From contig NZ_WRPR01000076.1 of NCBI RefSeq assembly GCF_010367455.1, positions 1-32,010 of the forward strand: 32,010 nucleotides of DNA. The letters are read 5' to 3'. This DNA comes from Candidatus Laterigemmans baculatus. Its GTDB lineage: Bacteria > Planctomycetota > Planctomycetia > Pirellulales > Pirellulaceae. Positions 1-9,281 of this stretch are shown here, piece by piece (within the stretch, counting starts at the first letter, position 1; each line of letters opens with the position of its first letter). The notes below the pieces were generated by a model. The model was not told the origin of the DNA. It was given only the letters and a program-made list of their open reading frames with translations, and did no database searches. The position numbers were made by a program, and so were the translations under genes.

Positions 1-44
1 CCGGCTCCCGGCCCCCGGCCCCCGGCCCCCGGCTATCGGCTACC
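1..44. repeat. Heptamer tandem array at the 3' end of the GspJ-like gene
   Basis: Six consecutive 7-base units run from position 1 to 42: CCGGCTC, three copies of CCGGCCC, CCGGCTA and TCGGCTA. The array overlaps the last codons of the minus-strand pseudopilin gene, and the TAG stop (complement of 33-35) is part of a CCGGCTA unit. The array probably continues to the left of the window. It belongs to the same family as the arrays at 23274, 23516 and 26234. Confidence 0.85.
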
Positions 45-2243
45 AAAATAATGCACGACGCTCATCTGCTGGAGCTGGCGGGTATTTTGGTTTTCGGTCC
101 GCAGCGTGATCTGCACCGCGGGCATTTTAGGAGCAAACGGCGGCAGCGTCTCACGCTCACCCATCCCGTCCCCCATGCTGATTCCGCTCAAGCCGTCGTA
201 GATCCCATTGTTGCCGCTGTCGACACCATGATGGAATTCGCCCGACGGCCCAGTCGGCGGGACACCCGTGGTCGCGTGGTTGAACCACCACAAGGTCCCA
301 AAACCCGTGGCTCCAATTGCGGCCCCGTCGTCTTGGCGAAAACCGTCTCGCTCATATCCGTCGGTGAACGTGTCGTACGCGGGCTGCAGCAGAAGGATGT
401 TTCGGGAGCCGTTGAGGATCATCCGCCCCGACTTGAACAGACTGTCCTGGTAGAGGCTCCGGTACGGCTTGGTTGTATCGCCATCGATAAAGCCTTGGTG
501 GTTGCTCGGCGAATACCCTGACAGCTCGCTTCGGACAAATGCATTGGCACGCGCTCGAATAGCGGTAGCATCAGAGCCGAATGCCGTCCCCGCTGTCACA
601 AAACGATCCCGGCGCAATGCGCCAAAACCTCGCAACGTTCCTCCAGCTTGGAACGGGTAAAACAAATCGACGAACGCTCCCCGCATTGCCAAAAAGCTAT
701 CCGACGCCCCCGAGCCGCCCGGCGGCGTACCGAGCGGCGCGGTGCGAATCGTTTCAAAAAATCCTGGGTCGCTGGGCGTGATCGCTAAGTCGTCGCTGCC
801 GGTCGCGCCTGCGACTGACGGCGTATCACTTCCGCCGCTCGGACCATAAACCCCGTCGGCGCCCGAAGCCAAAAATACCGGGGCCATCGAGTCAAAGCCG
901 CGGACATCGAACCCAATGACGTTGCTGGCGATCACGTCCTCTCCGCGACGCTCGACTCCCCAACCATCTCCCGGAACATCGGTGTGGGTAAGATCCTGCC
1001 CCAATACGAATTCCGGACGCAGGAAACCATTGAGAGCAAGGGGCGTCACCACCTGGGCCGTGCTCGGTGCGAGGGGCGGGATGACCGGGCCATTTGGCGT
1101 AGTCTCGCCCCCGGCTCGAACCAGCAATGCGTGTGGACCGCCCATCGCCAGCAGTGGCATCGAGCTGTAGCCATACGTCGACCCCGGCGCTGTGATCCCC
1201 ACGGCCGAAGCCGGCGCCCGAACATGGGCGAAGCGGTTGTGGGGGAACGTCAGGTCGGCAAGCGAGTTCGCGGCAATGGCCGCCGTCGGTTGCCCACCCT
1301 CATTAAGCACGCGGCGGACCGACAGATCGCACTGTTGGTGAACGACCGCCATCCCCATCAGCCACGCACGGTTCGTCTGAGCGACCGAGATGCCATGCGT
1401 CCCGGGGGTCTTGATCGCTGGATGACCGGTGGTCGTGTCCGCCGGCCAAGCATCCGGAGCCAGGTACTCATAAGACACCCCACCGGTGCTGACCGACAAC
1501 GGAGCGAGCGCACCATTGATGTTCAAGTCAGGCCGGATCAGCAGCACGCGACGATGCAGCCGGACGGTGTCGGGAATCTGGTTGCCGTCGAGGTCGAGCG
1601 GCTCCGGATTGCCGGCACTGTTGTAATTGAAAATGCGTTGCAACGGATCGGAACTATCCGCCGCAGTTGCGTACTGGGGACTGGCAAAGTAGATGATCTC
1701 GGCGTACTTCGAAGTGATTACGACCGGATCGAGCGGACTGCCGGAAAAGTTACCTGGATCATAGGGAACACCGGCCAGTGATGCGCTCTTCATGTCGAGA
1801 ATGAATCGCGGCACTTTTCCACTGAACCAGTTGTCTTTTTCGGCCTCGGCGGTGAACGCGATGTAGTCGTCGAAGTCGCTGTACTTCGAATCCTGCAGCG
1901 TCTGTTCGGTTTCATCGGTCGGAGCATCTCCGAGGATGGTCCCCGAAGCACTGCTCAGCGGCCCATCGTAATAAACGAAGTAGCCGAGCCCTTCTTGCTG
2001 ACTCGCCTCGCGATCGCCGCGAACGGTGCAACGCTGCAAATCATCCGACAGACGCCGAGTGATCTCCCGCATCTGGACCGAGAGATCGATCTCCACGCGG
2101 CTGGTGCGGATCGTCTCGCCGATCACCGCGAATCCGCGACCGAGCGCGGCCATCATCAGCAGCGTGATGACCATTGCGATCAGCATCTCGACGATCGTGA
2201 AGCCACGGCGAAGAGGCGTTGGCGACTTGGTTGCAAATCTCAT
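33..2243 (-). CDS. GspJ/PulJ-like pseudopilin (large)
   Basis: This 736-residue protein starts with a type IV prepilin signal: a short basic leader, then RRGFTIVEML with Gly14 before the cleavage site and Glu at +5 of the mature chain. A hydrophobic helix of about 20 residues follows. It should be processed by a prepilin peptidase and join the pseudopilus tip of a type II secretion-like machine. The rest is long, rich in Gly, Ser, Thr and Pro, and not recognised. It lies 8 bases after the GspK-like gene and ends the cluster; the neighbourhood and the helix suggest GspJ, which usually has about 200 residues. The ATG at 2243 is preferred over a TTG six bases upstream, although no strong ribosome binding site is visible. 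The stop lies in a heptamer array. The J assignment is tentative; the prepilin call is firm. Confidence 0.8.
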   Translation of the reverse strand: MRFATKSPTPLRRGFTIVEMLIAMVITLLMMAALGRGFAVIGETIRTSRVEIDLSVQMREITRRLSDDLQRCTVRGDREASQQEGLGYFVYYDGPLSSASGTILGDAPTDETEQTLQDSKYSDFDDYIAFTAEAEKDNWFSGKVPRFILDMKSASLAGVPYDPGNFSGSPLDPVVITSKYAEIIYFASPQYATAADSSDPLQRIFNYNSAGNPEPLDLDGNQIPDTVRLHRRVLLIRPDLNINGALAPLSVSTGGVSYEYLAPDAWPADTTTGHPAIKTPGTHGISVAQTNRAWLMGMAVVHQQCDLSVRRVLNEGGQPTAAIAANSLADLTFPHNRFAHVRAPASAVGITAPGSTYGYSSMPLLAMGGPHALLVRAGGETTPNGPVIPPLAPSTAQVVTPLALNGFLRPEFVLGQDLTHTDVPGDGWGVERRGEDVIASNVIGFDVRGFDSMAPVFLASGADGVYGPSGGSDTPSVAGATGSDDLAITPSDPGFFETIRTAPLGTPPGGSGASDSFLAMRGAFVDLFYPFQAGGTLRGFGALRRDRFVTAGTAFGSDATAIRARANAFVRSELSGYSPSNHQGFIDGDTTKPYRSLYQDSLFKSGRMILNGSRNILLLQPAYDTFTDGYERDGFRQDDGAAIGATGFGTLWWFNHATTGVPPTGPSGEFHHGVDSGNNGIYDGLSGISMGDGMGERETLPPFAPKMPAVQITLRTENQNTRQLQQMSVVHYFGSR

Positions 2244-2251
2244 TATCAAAC

Positions 2252-5200
2252 CTATTCAGCGATCCGCTGATACAAAATCGTGTCACTCACGTTGCGGTCG
2301 GCACCCGGTTCATAAGCCACCGGCACCGAGCGGTCGATGATGAACGTCGCCTGATAACGTTCCTGTTGTCCGAGGTCCGCCTTATATTCCGAACCCGTAT
2401 CGAGCGTCACTCGGTCGACTTCGAAATAACCCACCGTCAATCGCACCACATACACATGCGACTGTTCGGTCGTCAGGTTCGGCATCCGCATCAGCGACTG
2501 ATAGCGGAAGAAGGCATTTCGATTGCGGTCCCGCCAGTTATCTCCGGCACCGTCGCGAACGAACATCGCATCCTTGGTCGGCTCGTCGCGCCGCAGCAGA
2601 CCACCGTCGGCAGGCGAGAATCCACTCGCCCCGGAATCGACTCGCCGCAACGCATCCGCCCCTGCCCTCACGCTCGGAGCGAGACCGGTTGTCGCGTTGG
2701 GGCGATAAGCTCCAGCGAACTCCGTGGGGAAACGCGGATCGAGCGAGTCTGTCGCGTAGTTATATGGAGGCGCGTTGGGAGTCGCGCCACTGATGATTGG
2801 TCCGCCAGTGCTGGGCACCGCGTAGCCTCGCCGGTTGTCTCGGAACGTATCAAATGCGAACGGACCCGTGTTGGCTCCGTCGAGTCGTTCCGAGCCGGTC
2901 AAGTGTCCAAACATCAAACCCGTCCAGACTGGGCGGTCGGCGACGGTGTTAAGGTTGATCTCGCCTTCGCGACGGTTGTCGCTAAAGACGTTGAACGGAG
3001 CCTGGAACAGATTGATGAAATGATTGCGAGCGGTATCGACGTAAGAATTGCCGGTCGTGCCACTCGTCAGTCGGGCCGGGTTGATTGCATCGACTTCGCC
3101 GCGGAACGGAGGCCGCGTATCGATGTAGTCGAAGATCCGATAGAACTGCGACGCGTCCGCTTCATCCTGTTCGGCTTGGAAGAAGTTCAGCAGATGCCCG
3201 AACGGTGCCTTGAATTCAGCGATGCTGTCGGGAGCCGGTCCCACGACGCCAGGATCGAACGGATCGGCGGTCGAGGCGGTTGTGAATTCTTCGAACAACC
3301 GGCCCTGCGAAGTCGCGGGTACCATCAATAACTCATAAGGTGTCGCGAACGGTCGATTGAACCATTCGTGCAACGCAAACGGCACGATGGGCTGACCGCG
3401 GTTGGGCCCAGCAATCGGTTGACCAAAAGCGGTATTCAGGTGGCTTAAGGTCTGCAGAGCACCCGCGACATAGTTACCGCTGGCCGGATCGGCTGCACCG
3501 GTCAGTTCGACGGTGAAGTAGACCGACGGTATGGTCGGCGGGGCGAGAGGAGCGGGGGCTGGCGCGACGGTGCGGTTCGAGTACAGAATTCCGCTACCAG
3601 TGCCATTCGCATCTTGGCCATTCCGTTGGCGAGTCCCGGTGGCATATTCAGCCGGGTTGGGTAAATCGAATTTCGCCTCGTCTTCCTCGCCGCTAAAGAC
3701 CGTCAAATCGATGCTGATCCAGTCCACCGAACGGTACGGGTTGTAGTTCGGCTGCGACGGTTCGGGTTGGTAGGGCAGCGTCGGGTCGGCCAGACGCTGG
3801 AGGAACGCCGTGCAGAACTGTTCTTGCATGCCCAAGAACGGTTCATCGGGATCCGCGTTTCCAGTCACCGCTCGGGTCCACTCGGCGATTGGCCGATCGT
3901 TCTCGAGGTCGACCGGCGTGTCTTTGACCTCGCTGGCCGCCGGATTGGTGAGGTCGACGTAGGCATCTTCGAGCGGATACTCCGCGTCCATCGTCGAGTC
4001 GAGTTGGAAGTTCGGCTCGGGATAGTAATCCGGTCCCGGAAGCGGCTCCGAAACGTTCAATCCTACCCCTTCCGGCAGCTTGGCGTTGATCGCCGCTGCG
4101 GTCGACCAAGTTCCGCCGTTCGCCGGGTTTAACTGAGATGGATCGGCCGCGATCACCAGCGGCAATGCGGGCTGGACTTGAGTCGTCGTGTTGAGCGTCG
4201 TTAGATCGCCGGCAATGTTCGTGTGAGCCACACCGAGGTGATTCGTGTCCGGCGAAATCGTGAAGCTCTGCGGGCTCGGGCCGAGCGGCGGTCCCGAGGC
4301 CGGGTACTGCTGTGAACCGAGGTGCGTCGTCGTGCGCGGGGCCAGCACCAAGTACTGTTCGGGCAGCAAGCTGACCGGAGTGCCAAGGTAGTTGTAGAAC
4401 ACCTGCTCGGGTTCATCGACGTCGGCCAGATTGTTGGCAATCGCAGTCGAGTTCAGTGCGGGAGCGAAAAACACGACGCGGTCGATGTCGAGCCGCCCCG
4501 GGCCGTTGTTCACGTTCAGCTCTTCGAGGCGAGCCAGTTCGAACGAAGCGGTATCGGGGAAAGTGGTTCGCAGGGTCAGTGGATCCGAATCCTCGGGAGC
4601 ATCATTGAGCGGCTCAGCGCCGCGGGCGGGATGGTCCGGAGCATCGGGATAGTGCGGCTTGGTGATCGCGATTCGCCACACCGGCATCGCCGTTCCGCTG
4701 GTTCCAGCCGGAGCGGTCTTCGAGAGATCGAGGACGTACTGGTTTGTCGTGGAATCGTAGGTGTACAGCTCCAGCGGCGGGGCCTCGACTGGCGCAACTT
4801 GCTCGTACGCGGGAGGAGTGGTACCGGTGGCGATCCGAGCTCGCGGGTTGTAAAGCTCCAGGAAGAGCGAACCCTGAGGCATCCGAATGCTGTCGGTGTC
4901 CTTCTTATCACCCGGGTTGTCGGTAGGTTCATCGTCCTTGAGCTCCTTGTCGGCACCAGCTTCCAGGGCGGTATCCTTGAGTCGCACGTCGTGCAGCGCG
5001 AGCGATTCTTGGAACAGCAGCTCCGGACTCTCGACACCCCAGACAACGTACCGCGGTTCCTGTCCGGCAACGATCGCCGGTGGATTCCAGCCCGCCGCGT
5101 CAAACGGATCGGGATCAAAGTGGAACGGGGTCATGATCGAGTCGGGATCGCGGTAGTCGACCACGTTCACCGCCCACTGAGCCAGTTTGCGCGCTCGGAA

Positions 5201-7954
5201 CTCGTCGACTTTGCTCGCTGGATCCATCTTCGCCGAATCCCGCATCGGGAATTCGTAACCGTCGCCCGAGAAGATCATCATCAGGACGTACAAGTTGCGG
5301 GCGAGCAACTGACGACCAGTAACCGAGTTTCCAAAGCTGTAGCTCGGGGCAGCGGAGCCAAAAGTGGATTGGATCGACGTGGGAACTGTGGGGCCGGCTG
5401 TGGCGACAGATGGGAACGCTAGCGACTCCAATTCGTCTGCTTCATCAATATTGCCATCGCCGTCGTCGTCGAGCCCGTTAGAAACAAGTTCCCCCGGCTC
5501 GTCGATCACACCATTGCCGTTGTCGTCCACGCCGTTGCCGAACGGACGATTCACGTCGAGCTTGTGGCCGAGTCGCAATTCGGGACCGATAAGCGTGCGG
5601 AAGTTGTTGCGGGCGGCCGTTTGCTCGGCAGCCGTCCCAAACGGCAAATCCAATCGCTCAAACAGTACTTGCGTGAGCGACGTGGGCAGGTTTTGTCCCG
5701 AAGCCCGCTCTCCTTCGGGACGAATCGCCGGGGGCACGTCGAGCGAGACGCTGCGGGTCGTCAGCAACCGGTGCAGCTGGGGATTCGAGTTCAGCGAGTC
5801 GGCCAACAGATTGCGGAGCCGCGGAGGGAGCGTGTCGCGGTCCCAGTCGATGTTCCGCATCACCGCATCGAACTCGGCGAACGAAATCGGCGAGTCGCCT
5901 GTGAGTTCACCGCTCGGGTCCAATTCGTACGGATCATTGGTGGCCTCATTGATCACAGGCTGAGTCGCGCTCCCCGGCTCCAACTCCGAGCCGGTCCCGC
6001 CGGCGTACAACCGCCCGGAACGGCTGACGCCCATGCCAGCGCGTCCCCAGGGGTCCTCGGTAAATCCGAACCCGCTGTTCCAGAGCTGCTGACTAGGCCG
6101 CTCGCCGGTGAGAATGCGGTCGAGAAGGTCGTTCAGCTGGTTGCCCGCAACCGGGATCCCAGGAAGCGGTGCGGTCGCTTCGCGGTACCGCGCCTGCAGC
6201 AGCGCCAGCCGGTTTGCGGAAGTGAAGAGCTGCCCGCCACTCGAGGTGACCTCGTTATTCGTCGGCATAAAGATTTCCGCCGGGCCATAACCCAAGCCGC
6301 GGAAAGGATTCTGCGCCGTATCGGCAGCGGGATTCACCGCTCCCCAGGGAGCCGTGATGTTGCTGATCCCGCCGGTCTGAGCCAAGCTGCCATGAGCGTT
6401 GAGGTGGATCCGACCGCCGGTGTCTTCGATTAGCGCCGCCACCATGGGACGGAGCAGCTTGCCTTCGGGCGAAGTGATCAGCGGCAGACTCAAGTCGATC
6501 CACACGCTGTCTGCAATCCCATCCCCGTCGTTGTCGACGTCCCAGGGACCGTTGATTAGCGCGTCGAGAAGCTGGTTCAGCCGCGCGATATGAGCGACGT
6601 TGCTCGGATCGTCGATCTTGTTTGGCGACCGCAGGGCAAAGCTCGTGTTTCCGCCGGTGAACCGCGGGTTCGACTCCGTGATGGCTGCGAACGGAGGGGT
6701 TGCCTTGAGCGCCGCCCATGGAATCGGCCGGAACGTCGATCGTTGGATTGCCAGGATCAACTGCCGGAGTTCAGCCTCGGTGATCGCCGACAGGTCGTAC
6801 TCGTTGACGATGTAATTGATCAGCGCCGGACGGTGGAACGACGGAATGATCTGCACGTCGCCAGCCGCATCGGTATAGCGATGGGCAAGAAACATGTTTT
6901 GGAAATCGGGCGCGTCGTAGGGTTCATCGAAGTCCCCGTGTTCTGCATAGTTCGCGCTCTTGTCGGAGTTCCCAACAGGCAGAAACGCCTTCGGCAACGT
7001 CAACGTCCCGATCGCCGTGGTTTCGTTGAAGTTCACTCCATCAAACCCAATTCCCGTCCCATTGAGCGGGGCGGGGTTCAGGCGAATCCGATAAGGAATG
7101 TCATCGCTGCCCGGTGCTCCCGCGTTGACGACTCCGCCACCGCCGCCCCAGGCGCCGTTGGGCCCGCGACTGTAGAAGAGAGCAGCGATCGACGTCGAAC
7201 CCGCCGCGGCCAGCTCTCCAACCTTGACTTCGCTTCCGTCGTCCAGAACCACCGTTTTGTTCGGGTCGAGTTCGATGAAGACGCTGTATTTCAGCGCGTG
7301 CGCCGGCTCACCGTCACTGGCCGCCCGATGCCCGGTCGAGCGAATAATCCGGAACGATTGATCCTTGAGCGGACCTTCATCGAAGGTCATCACCATGCCA
7401 GCAAAGTAATCATCAAAGCCCAGCACCGACGTTGCCAACGTCGACTCCGCGACGGAACCGGCCCCGAGATTAATTGATCCCGGCGGATTAAGCGGATCGG
7501 GATAAGGAGCGGTGAGTGGGTCGGTCGTATCGAGCGGAATCTCATACGGAACTTTGACAAAGCCGTCGCCGAGCGAGACCACGCCGCGCTCACGCAGCGC
7601 CGTCGCGTTGTCGCTCTGGGTGAGCCTTGCCGGCCGCAGCGCCGAGATGTAGTGGTGCGCCCGACCATTCAACTCCGGAATCGCTCCGGTGCGGCCATAC
7701 AAGTCGCTCAGCAGGTCCTCGCCGAAGAACGGATCGGTTGCGTCGTTGGTGCCGCGGAGCAGCTTCATCATCGCGTCGTTGACCACCTCGCGGCGCATCG
7801 GCTTGCGATACTCGCTGTTGGCGATCGCGAAGGCGCTTTGGCGGGATCGGCTGGTGAACACCACATAGGTCACCACCAGCACGCCCAGGAATGCGAGCAT
7901 TCCCAGCACGACCAGCAAAACGACACCGCGGCGATGGTTGTATTTGTGATTCAT
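2252..7954 (-). CDS. Giant GspK-like minor pseudopilin
   Basis: This 1900-residue protein begins with HRRGVVLLVVLGMLAFLGVLVV, a prepilin-type helix that lacks Glu at +5, as is usual for GspK, the tip pseudopilin. Near residue 1665 it has REGEINLNTVADRPVW, resembling the INxNTA segment of GspK. Acidic repeats of the thrombospondin/dockerin calcium type are visible: DNDGDGIADS near residue 470, and paired DDNGNGVIDE and DDDGDGNIDE near residues 806-840. Ordinary GspK has about 300-350 residues, so most of this protein is extra. The ATG at 7954 is chosen because the hydrophobic helix starts eight residues later and AAGAGAA lies just upstream; the open frame extends to 8035 without homology. The gene sits between GspI-like and GspJ-like genes. 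The GspK relationship is probable; the role of the large body is unknown. Confidence 0.8.
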   Translation of the reverse strand: MNHKYNHRRGVVLLVVLGMLAFLGVLVVTYVVFTSRSRQSAFAIANSEYRKPMRREVVNDAMMKLLRGTNDATDPFFGEDLLSDLYGRTGAIPELNGRAHHYISALRPARLTQSDNATALRERGVVSLGDGFVKVPYEIPLDTTDPLTAPYPDPLNPPGSINLGAGSVAESTLATSVLGFDDYFAGMVMTFDEGPLKDQSFRIIRSTGHRAASDGEPAHALKYSVFIELDPNKTVVLDDGSEVKVGELAAAGSTSIAALFYSRGPNGAWGGGGGVVNAGAPGSDDIPYRIRLNPAPLNGTGIGFDGVNFNETTAIGTLTLPKAFLPVGNSDKSANYAEHGDFDEPYDAPDFQNMFLAHRYTDAAGDVQIIPSFHRPALINYIVNEYDLSAITEAELRQLILAIQRSTFRPIPWAALKATPPFAAITESNPRFTGGNTSFALRSPNKIDDPSNVAHIARLNQLLDALINGPWDVDNDGDGIADSVWIDLSLPLITSPEGKLLRPMVAALIEDTGGRIHLNAHGSLAQTGGISNITAPWGAVNPAADTAQNPFRGLGYGPAEIFMPTNNEVTSSGGQLFTSANRLALLQARYREATAPLPGIPVAGNQLNDLLDRILTGERPSQQLWNSGFGFTEDPWGRAGMGVSRSGRLYAGGTGSELEPGSATQPVINEATNDPYELDPSGELTGDSPISFAEFDAVMRNIDWDRDTLPPRLRNLLADSLNSNPQLHRLLTTRSVSLDVPPAIRPEGERASGQNLPTSLTQVLFERLDLPFGTAAEQTAARNNFRTLIGPELRLGHKLDVNRPFGNGVDDNGNGVIDEPGELVSNGLDDDGDGNIDEADELESLAFPSVATAGPTVPTSIQSTFGSAAPSYSFGNSVTGRQLLARNLYVLMMIFSGDGYEFPMRDSAKMDPASKVDEFRARKLAQWAVNVVDYRDPDSIMTPFHFDPDPFDAAGWNPPAIVAGQEPRYVVWGVESPELLFQESLALHDVRLKDTALEAGADKELKDDEPTDNPGDKKDTDSIRMPQGSLFLELYNPRARIATGTTPPAYEQVAPVEAPPLELYTYDSTTNQYVLDLSKTAPAGTSGTAMPVWRIAITKPHYPDAPDHPARGAEPLNDAPEDSDPLTLRTTFPDTASFELARLEELNVNNGPGRLDIDRVVFFAPALNSTAIANNLADVDEPEQVFYNYLGTPVSLLPEQYLVLAPRTTTHLGSQQYPASGPPLGPSPQSFTISPDTNHLGVAHTNIAGDLTTLNTTTQVQPALPLVIAADPSQLNPANGGTWSTAAAINAKLPEGVGLNVSEPLPGPDYYPEPNFQLDSTMDAEYPLEDAYVDLTNPAASEVKDTPVDLENDRPIAEWTRAVTGNADPDEPFLGMQEQFCTAFLQRLADPTLPYQPEPSQPNYNPYRSVDWISIDLTVFSGEEDEAKFDLPNPAEYATGTRQRNGQDANGTGSGILYSNRTVAPAPAPLAPPTIPSVYFTVELTGAADPASGNYVAGALQTLSHLNTAFGQPIAGPNRGQPIVPFALHEWFNRPFATPYELLMVPATSQGRLFEEFTTASTADPFDPGVVGPAPDSIAEFKAPFGHLLNFFQAEQDEADASQFYRIFDYIDTRPPFRGEVDAINPARLTSGTTGNSYVDTARNHFINLFQAPFNVFSDNRREGEINLNTVADRPVWTGLMFGHLTGSERLDGANTGPFAFDTFRDNRRGYAVPSTGGPIISGATPNAPPYNYATDSLDPRFPTEFAGAYRPNATTGLAPSVRAGADALRRVDSGASGFSPADGGLLRRDEPTKDAMFVRDGAGDNWRDRNRNAFFRYQSLMRMPNLTTEQSHVYVVRLTVGYFEVDRVTLDTGSEYKADLGQQERYQATFIIDRSVPVAYEPGADRNVSDTILYQRIAE

Positions 7955-8067
7955 AGTTTTCTCTTGGTATCCGAATGCTCGGATATCCCTTCCCACTCTT
8001 CGTTTGCCGCCACTCGTGTCGTGACAGCGACGCAACCACTCGGCTCCCGGAACCCTCCGGCAAGCCC

Positions 8068-9267
8068 CTAGCGATCGCGACTCGTGATGCGAATCGTGTG
8101 TTCGGTGACAGCGACGACGTCGTCAACCAAGGTCATCACCGTGTCGTCGGCGACGCCTGCGGCCGAATCAAACGTCCAATCGGGTCCGTCGAGCATCAGT
8201 TGTCGGGTCCAGACATCCCGCGAGGCACCCCCGTGCGGATCGCTGATCGTGGCTTCTGTCGCCTCGTCGATCGTGGCAATCACCCGGTACCAACGGTGCA
8301 TCGGATTGCCGCTGTCGACGCGCGAAAGCATTACCCAGTCGTTGACTTTGACGTCGCTCGGCGTGTTGCGAGCGGCGGCGATCGTCACCGTACCCCCGGC
8401 GCCGCCTTGAAACCCCGACGCAGCTGAGACCCATGCGATCCGTTCTCCCGCGGCATTGTCGCGGGCCTGTGTGACGGGCCCGAGCGACGCCGGCGGGGTA
8501 TAGAAACTGCGGTCGCGGTTGCGAAAAATTACCGTCGAGACCGAAGCGAACGGCGTGTCTGGAATCGGATTGACCGTAGCCATCCAGGAGAAACGTCCAC
8601 TGACGGTGACTTGGCCCGTCGCGGGCGATCCCGGCAACGCCTGCGTGAACAGCGGCACCACGTCGAGCGACTTATCATCAGTCTGAAACACCGACAAATC
8701 ATCCGCCCCTTGCGTGACCAACAACGCCTCCGCTTCCGAAATGCCCTGCGGCCCGGCTTGCGAAACCCGGTCAACGCTCACGCGAAGCATCCGCCACGAC
8801 GACGAGGGCCAGGCGTTCCCGCTCGAAGTCGGCAGTGACGGATCGACGAGCGGATTGTGTTCGGCTTTGTAGTAAGGAAACCGGAACCGCCGATGCCCGT
8901 TGGTTCCAACTGTGGTAAATGGGGTGTAATACCCGCCTGAGCCTTCAGCGACGTAGTTGTCTGCATACGCCATATACAGCGGATCGATACAGACGCTGAC
9001 CGTGCCGGCCGACGAAGTGGGAAACGCGCTAACCGAGGGGGTTCCCCCGGTATCGCCCACCATGACCCAGTTGGCCGGATTGAGGTAGTTGCGGGCTTGC
9101 AGCTCCCCGTGCGCGGTCGTGGCCAGCGCGGCACCCGCGTTCAGGCTGATCGTGTCCTGCGCCTGGTGGCTGGCCACGGGGATCACGCTGATCAACCCGA
9201 CCATCCCCACCAGGACCAGCCCGATGGCAAACAGGACTTCGATAAATGTCACGCCGTGACGTGTCAT
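8068..9267 (-). CDS. GspI/PilV-like pseudopilin
   Basis: This 399-residue protein has a very short prepilin leader, MTRHG, followed by VTFIEVLFAIGLVLVGMVGLISVIPVA, with Glu at +5 and one hydrophobic helix. FIEVL followed by a helix ending in a hydrophobic stretch is typical of the PilV/GspI class. The start is the ATG at 9267, which has AAAGG seven bases upstream. A GTG at 9285 in the same frame has no binding site. The upstream pseudopilin gene stops 15 bases before this ATG, so translation is probably coupled. The remainder looks like a secreted beta-rich domain without recognisable motifs. GspI proteins usually have about 130 residues, so this one is about three times longer. Confidence 0.8.
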   Translation of the reverse strand: MTRHGVTFIEVLFAIGLVLVGMVGLISVIPVASHQAQDTISLNAGAALATTAHGELQARNYLNPANWVMVGDTGGTPSVSAFPTSSAGTVSVCIDPLYMAYADNYVAEGSGGYYTPFTTVGTNGHRRFRFPYYKAEHNPLVDPSLPTSSGNAWPSSSWRMLRVSVDRVSQAGPQGISEAEALLVTQGADDLSVFQTDDKSLDVVPLFTQALPGSPATGQVTVSGRFSWMATVNPIPDTPFASVSTVIFRNRDRSFYTPPASLGPVTQARDNAAGERIAWVSAASGFQGGAGGTVTIAAARNTPSDVKVNDWVMLSRVDSGNPMHRWYRVIATIDEATEATISDPHGGASRDVWTRQLMLDGPDWTFDSAAGVADDTVMTLVDDVVAVTEHTIRITSRDR

Positions 9268-9281
9268 GAGACGCCTTTGGA

